Assembly: GCA_019137255.1 (NCBI GenBank)
Contig: WPDH01000065.1
Span: forward strand, 124,001 to 188,000
Source: Corinectria fuckeliana
Lineage: Eukaryota > Ascomycota > Sordariomycetes > Hypocreales > Nectriaceae
Direction: 5' to 3'
DNA length: 64,000 bases
Below the pieces are notes generated by a model. The model had not been told where the DNA came from, did not search any database, and worked only from the letters and a program-made list of their open reading frames with translations. Shown here piece by piece: positions 32,335 through 44,700 of this stretch (its first letter is position 1; the number at the start of each line of letters is the position of its first letter). Made by a program: the position numbers and the translations under genes.

Positions 32335-35300
32335 AGCGCCCTTCTAGAAGCCCGCGGGAACTATGCACGACGCCGCGTCGGTGCCGGCCGCTGGACAGGG
32401 AAGGGATCGAGATTGCGACCCTGGCTCCTCCTGGGCACTGCGACGATGCTCCATCTTCGCATCCGAACTGCCTGCATCGGCGCCGACAGCGGGCCTGAAC
32501 GCCCTGTGGCGGGCGTTGGATGCATCCGCTTGTATGTACGAATACCGGGTTTCGCACTCTCCGATACGGAGCTGACTCTGCGACGTAATCTAACTCAACT
32601 TCTATGTACTATGTATGCGAAAACTGATGAGTCTGATGCATAATATTCGTCAAGGATGCTCAAGCCTTGTGCTTGCTCGCCTTGTCTTGAACCAGTCCTT
32701 GCGCGATGCGAGGCCTGCCCTTGGTGATGCGTTGTTTGTTTCCCCCTGCCCTGTTGCGTCGCAACGCCTACCTCCCCCCAGTTCGGCTCGATTCCAGGCT
32801 CGCAGGCGCGTCACGAACAGGTGCCCAGCAGGGGAATTGCTCGTTTTCCCATCCTTGCATCATGGCTTTTGACTCTGCTCTGGAATGCCTACACAGCACC
32901 CTGCCCTGCACCAGTGAACCTATTTACAGTGGCTCTAAGCGACAACTTCTGACAGGTCGAATCAAGGATCACGACATGCCAGTGTTCGTCCAACAAATCG
33001 TCACCATCAAATCCGAAGCCCCTCTTATTAACACTGGGACGATACTACCGATCGTAAGTTGTTCTTCTCTCTTCTCTCGTCCAGGGAAATACATACAGCA
33101 AGCCTCGGCCGTATGCGGGAACTGAGCGGATGCTGGCCGACCCCCTTCTGATGATATGATCTTTATCTGCCACTCTAGCATGAGTCTCTAGCTACATCGC
33201 CATCACTGTCACATTCCAGTCCCGTAGAGTTCTCTAGACTACACGGATAGTTCAGGTCGGCAGGAAGTGCACGCTCCAGTAAAGCACAGTCCTCGATTGC
33301 TCGAGCATGGCCAGCCCATCGTCTTGGGATGCCATCACACCCCCACAGTTCGGCCTGTGAGATCCATCCAGCGAAAGCAGGTCCTCTCTCGTGCGTTTTC
33401 GACGCCTAGGCTTGTAGACCTATGTAGTACTGGCATTCGCTGTCCCTTCTGCGACCCTCCCCCGGTGTGTTACTGTCGTCCCCTGCGAGAGACGGGTTGG
33501 TGTCGGCCTTGCCGTCGGGGCTGTTCGACGGCGTCATCATGTACGCTGTGGATTATAAGAGTCATGCTTCGACCTGGAACTGGTTTTATGTCTGCTTGTG
33601 AATGTTGTGGCGAAAGAATGCTGTACATAGTCCTTTATTCTGGCCATTTTCGATCAATCACGGGTTTGATCTGATCTGATCAGCACAGCTAGAATTATCA
33701 CGTCATCTTCAATAATCGATCCGCGTATGTGATGTGAGCGCCGGGATGAGACCCCGGTCCGGGCCACAAAACCTCAAACTCCTCCAATGACACCTCTGAT
33801 ACTTCCTATCGCTCTGTTACTGAGGACGAGTGTTACGTCCAAGTGTATTGCCTACCAAGGAACAGATTCGTGGCCGACCGCTGCATTGTCTTGAAGCCGT
33901 TGTCGAATGCCGTTGGTGTGAACGGAACCCTTTGTTGATATTGTGCACCTGCAAAGTAGGGGTTCAGAAATGCTAGGTGCAAGACTCTAAGCAATTCTAG
34001 CCAGGGATAGGTAAGGCGGCTCGGGATGATAGAGCCTCAAAGCATGCGACATGGCGTTCGGTACATACTACCTACATAGACTGGTCGGAGTCAACCCCCA
34101 CACGGCTATTGAAAGTTGAGCATCCCGTAGCAATACGTCATAGAGTATTTTCGTATACGCCCTCCCGTATCGTAAAATGCATAACATAGGGTCCATGTAG
34201 GCAATGGGTGTGTCACGCCCCTCTATAGCAAGTAGGAACCGGAGTTCGGCTTTCCTGGTGACGTTCAGCCCAGCCTTTGCATCCAGTGTAGCCTCGTCGC
34301 TCGATTGGATGCCGACACTCCGTGCCGAGGCCCCGTCTAGACCCGCTCCTCCATCGCCGAACGGCGTTTCGCACTCCGACATGGACTTTTCAGCAGCCCG
34401 AACGGGGCCGCTGTCACCTCTAGACCAGTCAATGGGACCTGAAGAAGATCCCTTGGCGTACCTCATCGCCGGGTTGGCTGTAGATGCCGTCTTAGCCTTG
34501 CTCTATGATCTTAGCTTCCGATAAAAGTATTCGAATCCGTTCTGATCAGTCTGCTTCTCAGGGCTCGACGGTGCGCTCACGGACGTGTAAAAACCTCACA
34601 AGGACGAAAGTCGGGATTTGGGGAAATGCCTCATTGCATTGGCCAGAGCCGTAGTATGGGGGACTTGTATCTCCAACTCCTGCGTGGCCATTTCACTACT
34701 TGTGGGTTCTCATCTTCTTCCTTGCTCTTCTGGCCTGGGCTGGGCCGCTTTTTAGGAACGTGCTGGTTCAAGCCACCAGGAGTGATTCCGCATTATCATG
34801 GCAGGTTTCTCCATCGACTTTCAGCCTCTGCGGTGTCGCCGTTTGCATGAACGCCGTTGGCCCCTATCTCCCTTGTGCGACTCCATCATCCTACATAGTA
34901 GATCCTTCATCCCTGTCCCCTTCTTTTCTGGGACGACGTTTTTCTTGACTCGACCAGCCACCCTCGACCAAATCCGAGCGTGTGAACCGCTGTCGAATTA
35001 CCGTGCACATATGTACTCGTGTTACATAGGTAGTACTTCGTACATACCTGGTAGGTACTATGTAGTAGTTGGCCTTGGCCCTGTCCTTCAGCTTTCCTAC
35101 GGATGAGAGGAGTCGTGGGTGACCCCCACTTTACTGGGAATTGTGGCCAATATTGTGTTATACCCGCCGCCCGTTTTCGGCCGAGACACCCTCGTCACCG
35201 TCCCTTTTCGTCTCCGAACCGGCCAATGCCGTCTTACACGCAAACTCCACTGATAGCAGTTCAAGCTTTTTTTCGACTTTCCACTGCCCATCACACCGCA

Positions 35301-36115
35301 TATGGGTTTTCGCTACCGGGAGTCCACCGAAAGAGTCGAGACTCTTCGCTGTCGAGTCGTACGACCTGCTAGCTCCTCGGCTTGGCTGTCCTAGATTTGT
35401 CGACGAAACCTTGGCACCGAGGTTAGAAATTGCAGGTATCTCGAACAAGTCAACACTGGCCCAGATCGGGCCCTTCCTCTTGACAGCGCACTTCGTTTTC
35501 GATTCCTTCCACTTCTACATCGGCAGTCATCGTCATTGAACTCGGCAGTCATCCGGTGTTGATGCGGGCCCCTTGAGCCTCAAATCAGCCGCATTTTCAT
35601 GTGTCCAAACACCGGAGCACTGGCCAGCAACTTCGTGCCAAATGCCCCCTAAGAACCCCGACAAATCTCCATCGTGGGCCGAGCTACGGAGCCTAGAAGG
35701 GGCGTTAGGGTAGAGACATGTGAGTGTGGACCCCAGCGAACCACTGCAGGCGACTTGTCACGCAATGCTCTTTTACATCACCGATCGCAGAGAGGCTCAG
35801 GAGGATTTCGAGCCAAGGACACGGTTCAGGCGCGTGTGGTGGCCCTTACTCAAGGATCTGTTGAGAATAAGCACGTCCGGGCCGAGCCCACGGCACCAGC
35901 CCATTGAACGAAGCTGCATATCCTCGGGTAGCGTGCAGATGGCTGCCGACATGAGATGCCTAGTCCATGTGCTCCAAGCCGTCAGCAGTGGAGACGTGTT
36001 TCGATCTGTCATGGGAAATCGAACACCGAAGACAATCCGTCCGCTATCGCAAGACGCTGAATCCCAAGACCTTCCATCGCCAAAACGTCATCGAACCATT
36101 CAAATCCTTCATCCG

Positions 36116-37351
36116 TCAGAGATCGTTGTACATGATCAGACGAGGGGTCTCTTCCTCGCAGACAGCCCATGTCCATGCGGCACTCGGCAGGTAATTCATC
36201 AGTACAGCTGATTTCTTGCCGTACGCCGCTGGCTCGAAAAGCTGCGGGTCATGTCGTTTGACTCTATCAACGGCATCGGCGGTGGCTAACGCAAGGAAGT
36301 GTTCTCTCCACGGTCCTCGAGGAAGTGCTCTACATGGTACGCCGAGGTTATCATCGTAGCCGAGGCCTAAGATCGCGGAGGGAGCCACACAAATGACTTA
36401 CAAGGCATTGCCAAAGATTCCATGACACAGACTGGGCTCTTTTGTGAGGAGGCCATGACGCCAAATTAGGTCCTGCCCCTTTTCGACGGCCCTCTCGATT
36501 TGCTCGTGCAGAGCTGGGAAATAGGGGCGTAGCGATAAGAGTGAATGTATGAACCCTGGTGCGCCATGGCACCACTGCACGAGATTTGGAGTTCTGCCTT
36601 CTCTGAGGCATCGTCCGCTATCGGGCCAGTTACCGTCCGGCGCCTGCAGTTCGAGGAGCCTCTCCAGGCGGGATGATAGCTGCGGCGCCAAGGAAGGGTC
36701 TGAGAGAACGAGCTGCGTAATGATGCCAATATCCCCGTGTGCCGCGCCGAAGAACCGCCTACCGTGCCATTCCCAGTTTCCGCGGCCGTCGTCATCTGTA
36801 TTCATGATCATCTGTGAAAGCCGCCGGATTGGAGACTCAACAAGGGACGCGTATTCGGGGACCCAATGTTTGACCATGCGCAACAGATAGAGAGTGCCAG
36901 CCCGTCCGTAAGCCATCTCTGAAGAAAACGGATCATCCTGAGGTGTCGGGTAGGGGCCGAGAAGTCTGGGTATATTTGACAGAAGCTCAACCACATGCTC
37001 CTTCTCCTTCGTCACGCAAGCTCGCACAGCTTCAAAAGAGAGCTTCTCGCAGCCGATACCACATCTGCCCTCCAAGAGCAGTGGTCCCCGGTCTCCGGTG
37101 AGATACTGTCCTGACCAGTAGAGTAGGTCATGGCCAGCGACCTGTAAGTCGGGATGCATGGCCGATAGCTGAAGGAAGAGGTATGCCATGCCGGTATACC
37201 CAGTGAAAAGGCCGCCGAGATCTCGTTCATTGTAGGTTGGGAGGGGAGGAGTATACTTGAGCACCAGCGTCAAGGTATAGGGTAGGATTTCTCTCGGAGC
37301 GGTGCCCAGGGTCTGGGCCGGGAGGTTGTTTGAGATGTATCGCTGGGCCAT
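36116..37351 (-). CDS. LanC-like protein (LANCL family)
   Basis: Exons are 37351-36402 and 36329-36116, with a 72-nt intron (GTAAGT...TGTAG). Only this acceptor keeps the frame, giving FGNALALPRGPWREHFLAL. The product is 387 aa, close to the roughly 400 of eukaryotic LANCLs. The LanC signatures are complete: RFFGAAHGDIGI (His205), QWCHGAPG (Cys261) and SLCHGIFGNAL (Cys309, His310). Cys261, Cys309 and His310 match the zinc ligands of human LANCL1. The C-terminus (FEPAAYGKKSAVLMNYLPSA, then WTWAVCEEE) is also typical. No TM segment or signal peptide is seen, so it is probably cytosolic. Family knowledge: bacterial LanC cyclises lanthipeptides, while mammalian LANCLs add glutathione to dehydroamino acids in damaged proteins. 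No lanthipeptide precursor or LanB-like gene is nearby, so a detoxifying role is the better guess. An in-frame TAA upstream fixes ATG 37351 as the first possible start. Confidence 0.93.
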
Positions 37352-38208
37352 GGTGACGATGTTCAAGACTGCTGGGTGCTTCGATGCCAAGCGTTCGAAT
37401 TACTCTTCGTATTTCCCTACAGAAAAAGACAGGCGGTGGAAAAAGATGATATATCTATCGAGGTACGTTGCTTGTGTAACGGATAACATCATCTTTCAGA
37501 TGACCGTCAGCCACAGCCTGGTCAGTTGATTGCGGGGAGGCAAATATAGTAACCACCAGACAGGGGAACACTTTGGCTTGAAAATAACAAAGGAGCCATG
37601 AAGCAATACTCCCGTTTCAGGGCACCTGCATCCTCTGAAACCGGTTATTTAGCCCAAGTTTCTAGAAAGAGAACTGCACCACGGAGCTTCTATCAAGGAG
37701 CTTGCTCAATCTCTATCACAGCACTGGCCGTTGTGGAGTCACCTGTCTGCGGCGCCGTGTGGGGGAGGCGCTGGTGATCTGCTTAGTGACGTCGCGTCGG
37801 CGCGGATGACTGACGGCTGGATTTTGGGCGCACAATGTCTTAACTTGATCGTCGATGTGAACTTATGATCATCTTTCATTGAGCAGGACAGATAGATAAC
37901 CGATAACCGATAGCCAGGGAAATGATGTAGAAGTGTCTGTTTGCTGCCTGCATCGGAGAACTTGCTCCTGCCGTCGAGCTCGTCGCTCGTCGCAGCTGCC
38001 TGTACACACGTGCCGCCGCGGGAAGTGCCCCGCCAACTAAACACGCCTGCATGCCAACCATGACGACATTGATATCTCCCTTCCATTGACTCTCAACTCA
38101 CCTTTACTGCACTACGAAAAGAAAATCTCCAAAACAACACCTCTGGTTGAATTTCTTGCACATTTCGCCAGAAAGCGCAACTTCAGCAAAACCGAATCTC
38201 TGTTCAAC
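37352..38208. promoter_or_regulatory. Shared upstream region of the LanC-like and EI24-type genes
   Basis: The 857 nt separate two divergent start codons and should hold both promoters. No coding region or clear TATA box was found. Confidence 0.5.
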
Positions 38209-39505
38209 ATGGCCAGCTCCGGTGAAGCATCGTCGTCCGTGGACTCGCAGCCGCAGAGGAACCGCATGGTTGATTCCGTCAGAGAGAAGGCACAAGAAGT
38301 CATGTATGAGCGAACGAGCGAGACCCTGAGAGGCTTCAGCGTCTAACAACGTGCGCAGAAAGGGGGACCTGGGCAATGCGAGGGTGCTCGTTACCGATGC
38401 TGCCAAGAGCCAGGCCTATCTCTACCCGATCAAGGTACGTCCCTCGATACCAGAACTCTCGAGATGGAGGTTAAATGCCGATCTCATCTGCAGGGAATCA
38501 TCTACTTTGTCACCCATCGCTCGTTATGGAAGCCATTCGTTGCCAAGCTCGGTCCCTACGTGGCCTTGTCGGTCAGCGTTGTTGGCGCCATGTTTGCCTT
38601 TACCTACCTGCCCCAGCTAGCTGTGCTTGTCTTCGTCAATGGGCCGCTTGCCGTGCTCACCACGGTCCTGTTGGTCTTGAACGAGAGCTCCACCATCATT
38701 AACCAAGTCTCGCGTAACTGGCTTCTCCAGGATGCCCTGCTTGACACGTTTGACGGCACGCTGATTGCCCGCAGTGGCGCTGGGATTGTCAGTGAGGGCA
38801 GAGAGATCAAGTCTGGCAGTGACCCCATGTCAAAGCTGGGCAAGATCTTGAAGAGTCCCTTTGGGAAATTCAGCCCTAGGGCCATCATCCGATACATCAT
38901 GTACCTCCCACTCAACGCAATCCCTGTTGTGGGCACTGTGATCTTTATAATCCTCCAAGGTAAGTATTCCAGAGTTAGACACGATGACGTTCCTTATCTA
39001 ACTAGGCCCCAGGTCGCAACCGAGGCAAGGCAGTTCACGGTCGGGTAAGATTTCCTCATGCCTTCTTCGCGGACCATGCTCCGGTTCTAACCTTGATTTA
39101 GTACTTCCAACTCAAGACGTGGTCGGCTTCGAAGCAGTCGGATTGGCTCAACAAGAATGTCGGTCCTTACACGGCGTACGTAACCCCTCTGTGTCCTGGA
39201 TGATGAGCAAAGTGTGCTTTCATCTCGTGCCCAGTAACACACGGAGACCCAAACTTCGTTTGCTGACGCACCGTTGCAGATTCGGCCTCGTTGCTACCTT
39301 GCTCGAGATGATACCTTTGGCTTCAATCTTCTTCACTTTCACCAACACAGGTACTGGAATATTCTCTTGAAGCCCCCTTGATCACATAGACTAACGATTA
39401 CTAGTTGGTGCTGCGCTGTGGGCGGCTGATATCGAGGCCAAGAACTCTTCCATGACTGACGGAACTGCACCCAGCCTGAGGGAGACCGCCGAGAAGGCTG
39501 AGTAA
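38209..39505 (+). CDS. EI24/Rrt8-type membrane protein (outer spore wall/lipid droplet family)
   Basis: Seven exons: 38209-38303, 38359-38434, 38494-38959, 39013-39044, 39102-39175, 39280-39350 and 39405-39505. All introns are 53-104 nt with GT-AG ends and frame-consistent phases; the product is 304 aa. The N-terminus is polar. GIIYFVTHRSLWKPFVAKLG leads into a hydrophobic hairpin (YVALSVSVVGAMFAFTYLPQ; LAVLVFVNGPLAVLTTVLLV). A second membrane region follows, from YIMYLPLNAIPVVGTVIFII to FGLVATLLEMIPLASIFFTF with TNTVGAALWAADIE. This layout is that of the EI24-related fungal proteins that include yeast Rrt8, Lds1 and Lds2, linked to lipid droplets and spore-wall dityrosine. The exon order and continuous hydrophobic pattern make the gene certain; the cellular role is inferred from the family. 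Confidence 0.88.
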
Positions 39506-39695
39506 TTGAAGAAATGCGATGGTTCAGCTCCGGCGGAGCTCTGAATGAGGACTAAAAAGGCTCGTTCCTGGGGATGCCGCAAAAGGTTCTAGCTGCCGAA
39601 TACCAGCTCGACCACAGTATGAAGTATCTCGGCGGGAGGTAGCCAAGCTGTACAACGGGCAGGGTTTTTTTTTGGACGGGAACACTACCGAGGAT

Positions 39696-39701
39696 AATAA
39701 A
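39696..39701 (+). terminator. Possible polyadenylation signal of the EI24-type gene
   Basis: AATAAA about 190 nt after the stop codon, in an AT-rich patch. Confidence 0.3.
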
Positions 39702-41397
39702 ATTACGTTCAACAATTGTTTGCCTATCCGCAGTCGAGGCAGCTGGAGCCGAAATGGGAGGGTCACAACCCGATCCAATCCCCCAGACTCGCATCACTTT
39801 AATACTTAACGGACCGGTTTCGGGATTTGTGAGATCTGGTTTCTGGGTTGAGAGACTTGAATCTGCAACGTTAATCTTGATGAGGTTGCCCCTGTACGGG
39901 GCTGGAAAGCGCCATGATTCTTGTGCTGTCACGGATTGTCTTGTCCTACCACGAACGACCCTTAATTTTTGCTGGAAATCTGAATGCGTCTAGGACTTCC
40001 GGATTCGTTAGTGAGAAGACTCAATCTAGAGAGCCCCACGAGTGGTCTTCCTAGACGAGAAGTGTGCTGGACCGCACTCTAGAAATCGCCCCGCGCTCTC
40101 AGTATCGAGTTGAATAGCTGCCCAATTCTTGTTGAAACGAAGTGGAAGTCTCAGGCCACGAGAAAGTTGCTTGCGTCTATCTAATCCTATCAAAAGCGTC
40201 TCTATTTCTAGGACTCAAGTCCGCGGTGGAAGCGAGATTTGGGAGTTTGCACTCTGGTCCTTGGACAAAAGTGCAATTTGGCAGCAGGCAAACGCTCCTT
40301 TGGAACTCGGCAGACTACATCTCGTCTCGCATCCAAGGCTACATGCATGAAACGCAGCCGTTGTGGACGGCTTCTGACAGATACACGAGCGCAAGCCCAC
40401 CAGGGCCGAGATCTCGTATGCAGGGCACATTGCCGGGGTTGGTCAGATCCTGCACGCCGATGCACAGGACGGCACCCGCTGTGCGAGGGGCTTCCTGGCC
40501 CGGTGGTGTGTCACGGTGAAGCAACCGCCGGAACAAGTCCTCGTTAACGAGGCTCAAGGGGCATCCTCGGGGGCTGCGCGAAGGAGAAGCAGCGAGCGAG
40601 CGGGCAATGGGGGAGGCTCATGCGCGTGTGAAGTGCGTTCAGGGGCAAGGTAGATAAGAAGCTGGCAGTTGGGCATGCGCATCTTGTACATCTCCATGGT
40701 GGCCGTATAGCCAGTGACTGGAGAGTTGCGAATGTGCCATGGACCGGGACGAACAACGCCTTTGCGGCGAGAGGTGAGGCTGCCTGTGGTATGTGCTCGA
40801 CACCTTCAGGCGCAGCGTCCATATGGAGGTCAGTTCCCGAAACACTCTCACATGCCTTTTACTATCCGGGTCTTCCTCGCTGGCCATTGCTATCCGTCTC
40901 TCTCCCACTCTTTCTCTCTCTCTCCTTCCCTCTATCTACCCAGGTAACGAAGATGGGGTCCGTCGCCTCATCCGGGCTTCTGGATCGGCGTCGGCATCTC
41001 ACTGAGAGGCATCGGGCATCACCCGGCCCCCCCGAGACGTGACCCTCGGACGTCGAGGAACGAAGGCCCTTTGCAGCTGTCTAATGGCAGGAGTGTCACC
41101 GCCGGCCAGGTTAGTCCCCCGAACTTCACATGACGGAGATGGAGCAACCAGCCGGTGCTGAGGGCCTCTGTCGATAGTTGCGTCCTGGTTGCATGCATGT
41201 CGTGATAGGCCGCCAGGGGAGGACGCCTGCCAGACACGGCAGCCGTCAGTGTGTATTCGTGCTATAAGGTATTAAGGGGCTCCCTTTTTTTTGGGTTCAC
41301 TTCTGATCTCGCCAGCTGCTCGTCTTTGCGTGACAGTTGCTCCCAGCTGTACCATCATCTCGCGTTTCTTCTCGTTTGCACCGCCCGCCAGGTCGCG

Positions 41398-41474
41398 TCT
41401 CCTTCGCTCGCTCTCTTTCTCTTTCTCTCTCTCTCTTCTTTCTCCTTCTCCTTCTCCTTCTCCTTCTCTATCCC
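41398..41474 (+). promoter_or_regulatory. Long pyrimidine tract upstream of the mucin-like gene
   Basis: An almost uninterrupted CT tract, including CTCCTT-type tandem repeats, ends about 320 nt before the start codon. CT-rich blocks commonly precede transcription starts in strongly expressed fungal genes. Confidence 0.5.
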
Positions 41475-41795
41475 CACTCGCGTCTTCCTTTCCTCACACC
41501 TCGCGTTTCTTCACTTCGCGTCTCTTTTCTCTTCGCGTGTCAACCCTTCCTACCTATCCAACAACCATCTGGATACCCGGGTAGGATCTTGGCCCGAGAA
41601 ACTACCTTCGTTTGTATCAGCTCTCCCGTCTTGGCGCGTTTGGAGTTTCCCTCAGCCGCTTGGAGGGTTTATCCAATCTCATCTCTCGTTTTGTGCCAAC
41701 GGGCATAGGTGAGGTTTATATCCCAAACAGACATGTGTCGAGCATCCGTTGTGCTAACCCAACTCTCAACAGTGACAACCTCCTCGTCTCTCACC

Positions 41796-44700
41796 ATGAG
41801 AGCCCTCGCGTTGCCCTCGGTTGGCTTCTTGTCGATTCTTCTGCTGTTGGTCTGTCTCTCTGGCATCGCAGCTACGCACGATGCTCCGCTGGTTCGCGGC
41901 GGAGGACGCGTCGTGCGAAGGGATGAGGATGATCACCAGCTGCTTAGCGATGGCAACGACGAGCCTACCGACTACGGCTACGGCCCTCCCCCACCATACT
42001 ACACTGGTCCACCTACGACCTCCACTGAATCTGGTTATGGTAAGTTAGCCATGCCATGCTCTGACTCATATGCTAATCAATCCTCCAGCCCAGCCTCCAA
42101 CGGAATCAACCTCAACGACCGGCTACTCCGAGTCAGGATCCAAGGGGTCTACTGTGACCAGAACGATGACTCGCATGAATGCCTCGTCTCCGATTACATC
42201 CTTGTCCCGTGAGAGTTCCGCCATCTCTACTGCGTCTGGAAGCGAGATCGAGACGACCTTCGAGACTGCAGCCTCGAGCGCCGCAGGTGGTAGTGCCACG
42301 CGCTCTAGAGATGAGTCTTCTGCCACCTCGAGCGAGCCTGTGTCTGTCTCCACTTCAGGCGCAAGTGGCAGTGGCTCCGAGACACGCCCCGGGACTGCTT
42401 CTTCCTCAGTTACCTCCTCTGATGCAACGACAGGCTATTCCTTCTCGAGCAAATCTTCCTCCTCTAGCTTGATGACTTCTCAGTCGAACACTACATCTGG
42501 CTCATCTACTATGCCGCAATCTTCGACTGTCAGTCAGTCAGAGGCGTCGGGCTCCAGCTTGACCTCGAGCGGTGCCACTGGCTCCGTGCTGCCAACGTCA
42601 ACACTGTCTGACTCGAGTGTTTCCCTTGAGACAACACGAAGCCTGAGCCAAAGCTCCACGACCGCAAGCCTTGACCAGTCATCTTCTACTATGCCCCAGT
42701 CCTCGCGAGTGTCGGCTTCGTCCACTGAGTCCTCGAGTCTGGCAACTGAGTCAAGTGGAACTGTGGCCGGAGCTTCTTCGACTGTCTCTACAACCTCGAT
42801 AGCCTCGACAGGAACACAGTCAATTCAGTCGGCGTCCTTTTCAGGAAACGGGACTGCGTCTATGTCGGGGTTGGCCCCTTCTACTTCTGGAGTTTCTGCG
42901 TCTTCGACCGAAAGCCAGTCAACCCAGTTGAGTTCTGTCTCTGAAACCGACACGGAGAGTGGAACTGCATCAACAGTCTTAGAGACCTTGACTTTGACAA
43001 CCACATTTGAGTCAAGTGTGGCTACTACCGGGCCTTCTTCTGAAATCTCTTCGTCTTCGGTAGAAAGCCAGTCAATCCAGTCGGTTTCTTTCTCTGAAAA
43101 CGGCACGGAAAGTAGAACTACAACAGTCTTAGAGACCTTGACTTTGACAACCACATTCGAGTCAAGTGGGACCACTACCGGGGCTTCTTCTGTAGCCTCT
43201 ACGTCCTCGACAGGAACCCAGTCAATCCAGTCGGGTTCTCTCTCCAGCAACGGCACGGGGAGTGGGACTACGTCAACAGTCTTAGAGACATCGAGTTTGA
43301 CAACTACGTCAAGTGGAACTACTACCAGGGAATCATCTGGGGTCTCTGCGTCTTCGACAGAAGGCCAGTCAACAGTGTCGGCTTCGTTCTCTAGCAACGG
43401 AACTGCATCTATTTCAGAGTTGGTCACTTCACCTGGGCAACCCCAATCTTCCACGTTGCTCCACACCACAACCACAACGACTCGCCAGATGAGTATTACT
43501 GTGACGGTCTCAAGATCCGAGAGTGCATCAGGGCTCAACACATCGTCGTCAGCACAGCTTCCATCCTCGTCTGGAACAAGCTCAACCTCGAGTCGCTCGT
43601 TGACATCAACCTCCCCCGTTTCGTCGGAAGCACCCAGTTCAACTACCACGCTTGCACCGGCGACAAACTCCTCCACAGTGTCGGCTGGAAATGCAACGAG
43701 TGTAACTGGGTCTGGTGTGTCCACCGCATCTAGCGCTCTGTCGTCCATTTCTGTCGCGACTCAGTCGGGTGGAACAGCAGACGAGACGAGAACTTCGGAT
43801 AACTCCGGGGTCACGGCTTCCGCTCTCAACTCAACTACTCCTGGGTCTATGACAGTGACAGAGCTCTCGAGTACTTCTGGTACTGGGTTGATTAACTCGA
43901 CCTCTTCGTCGAGTGTCCCAGCCACCATATCTACAACGGCAACCAATGGTTCAGCATCCCCGAGTTCTTCAGTTGCTTCAGGCAGCGTCCATACTACATC
44001 TGGAAGCGCGACTCTCGGACGCCCAGCGCCTTCTATCTCCTCGAGCATCGTTTCCAACAGTTCATTGTCATATTCAGTTACCGAGACCCAAACCATATCT
44101 GCTGTGGTAACCTCGCTTCCCGCCGGAAGTTCGAGCATTATTTCCAACAGTTCACAACCGTTCTCAGCTACGGGAACTCAGACTCAGACCGTATCTGCTG
44201 TGGTGACTTCACTACTCTCCAGCAGTTCGAGCACCATTGCAAATACTTCTCTTCCCTTCTCTGCCACTGGGACTCAGACTATATCGGCTGTGGTAACCTC
44301 GCTCCCTTCTGGTAGTTCGAGCATTATTTCCAACAGCTCACTGTCGTTTTCAGCTACTGGAACCCAGACCATATCTGCTGTGGTAACCTCACTTCTCTCC
44401 GGCAGTTCTGTTTCTTCAGGCCCGGGCACATCGAGCTCGACCATCCTATCTACAAACGGGACTGACCTCACTTCGAGCCTCACGGTGTCCCCTCAACTGT
44501 CAAACCCGACGTTTTGGCCCACAGTGTTCGAAACCTCGTCATCGCGGCTGACAAATGGTTCCGTAACGGCGGCTACGACTTCACAGGAATCTGCCTCTAT
44601 CCCGATACCCATCCCATTCCCTACCAATTCATCCAGCATCTCCGCTACGGCACCCTCCAGCACTGGCCGCAGCTCGGCGTCTAGTCCCGTCACCTCCACG

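Larger units (their letters stand above)
26882..36115. other. 9.2-kb gene-free stretch upstream of the zinc-cluster regulator
   Basis: No protein family could be recognised on either strand. It contains many low-complexity runs: a GGT/GTA-rich block at 27500-27566, poly-C near 28700, a GCTGCAC repeat at 29086-29112, A and T runs near 30040 and 30200, a CATC repeat at 32313-32334, and a poly-C run with two unread bases at 32192-32193. A TACTTCGTA copy is at 35034-35042. One unusually long open frame (27956-29119, minus) is listed separately. Confidence 0.45.
39506..41795. other. Gene-free stretch before the mucin-like gene
   Basis: No supported gene. Two strong pyrimidine tracts lie at about 40896-40939 and 41398-41474; the second probably belongs to the mucin-like gene's promoter or 5' leader. 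Confidence 0.45.

Noticed and set aside
35720..36211. Plus-strand frame containing MLFYITDRREA, reminiscent of thiamine-phosphate synthase
   Set aside because: No other motif of that family follows, and the frame runs into the antisense strand of the LanC-like gene's last exon.
37739..38086. 115-codon minus-strand frame between the LanC-like and EI24-type genes
   Set aside because: Translation has no conserved pattern and it lies in the shared promoter region.
42825..43748. 307-codon open frame on the minus strand, and several like it to 47.1 kb
   Set aside because: They are antisense to the Ser/Thr-codon-rich mucin-like gene; the Val/Glu/Asp-rich translation mirrors its codon bias.
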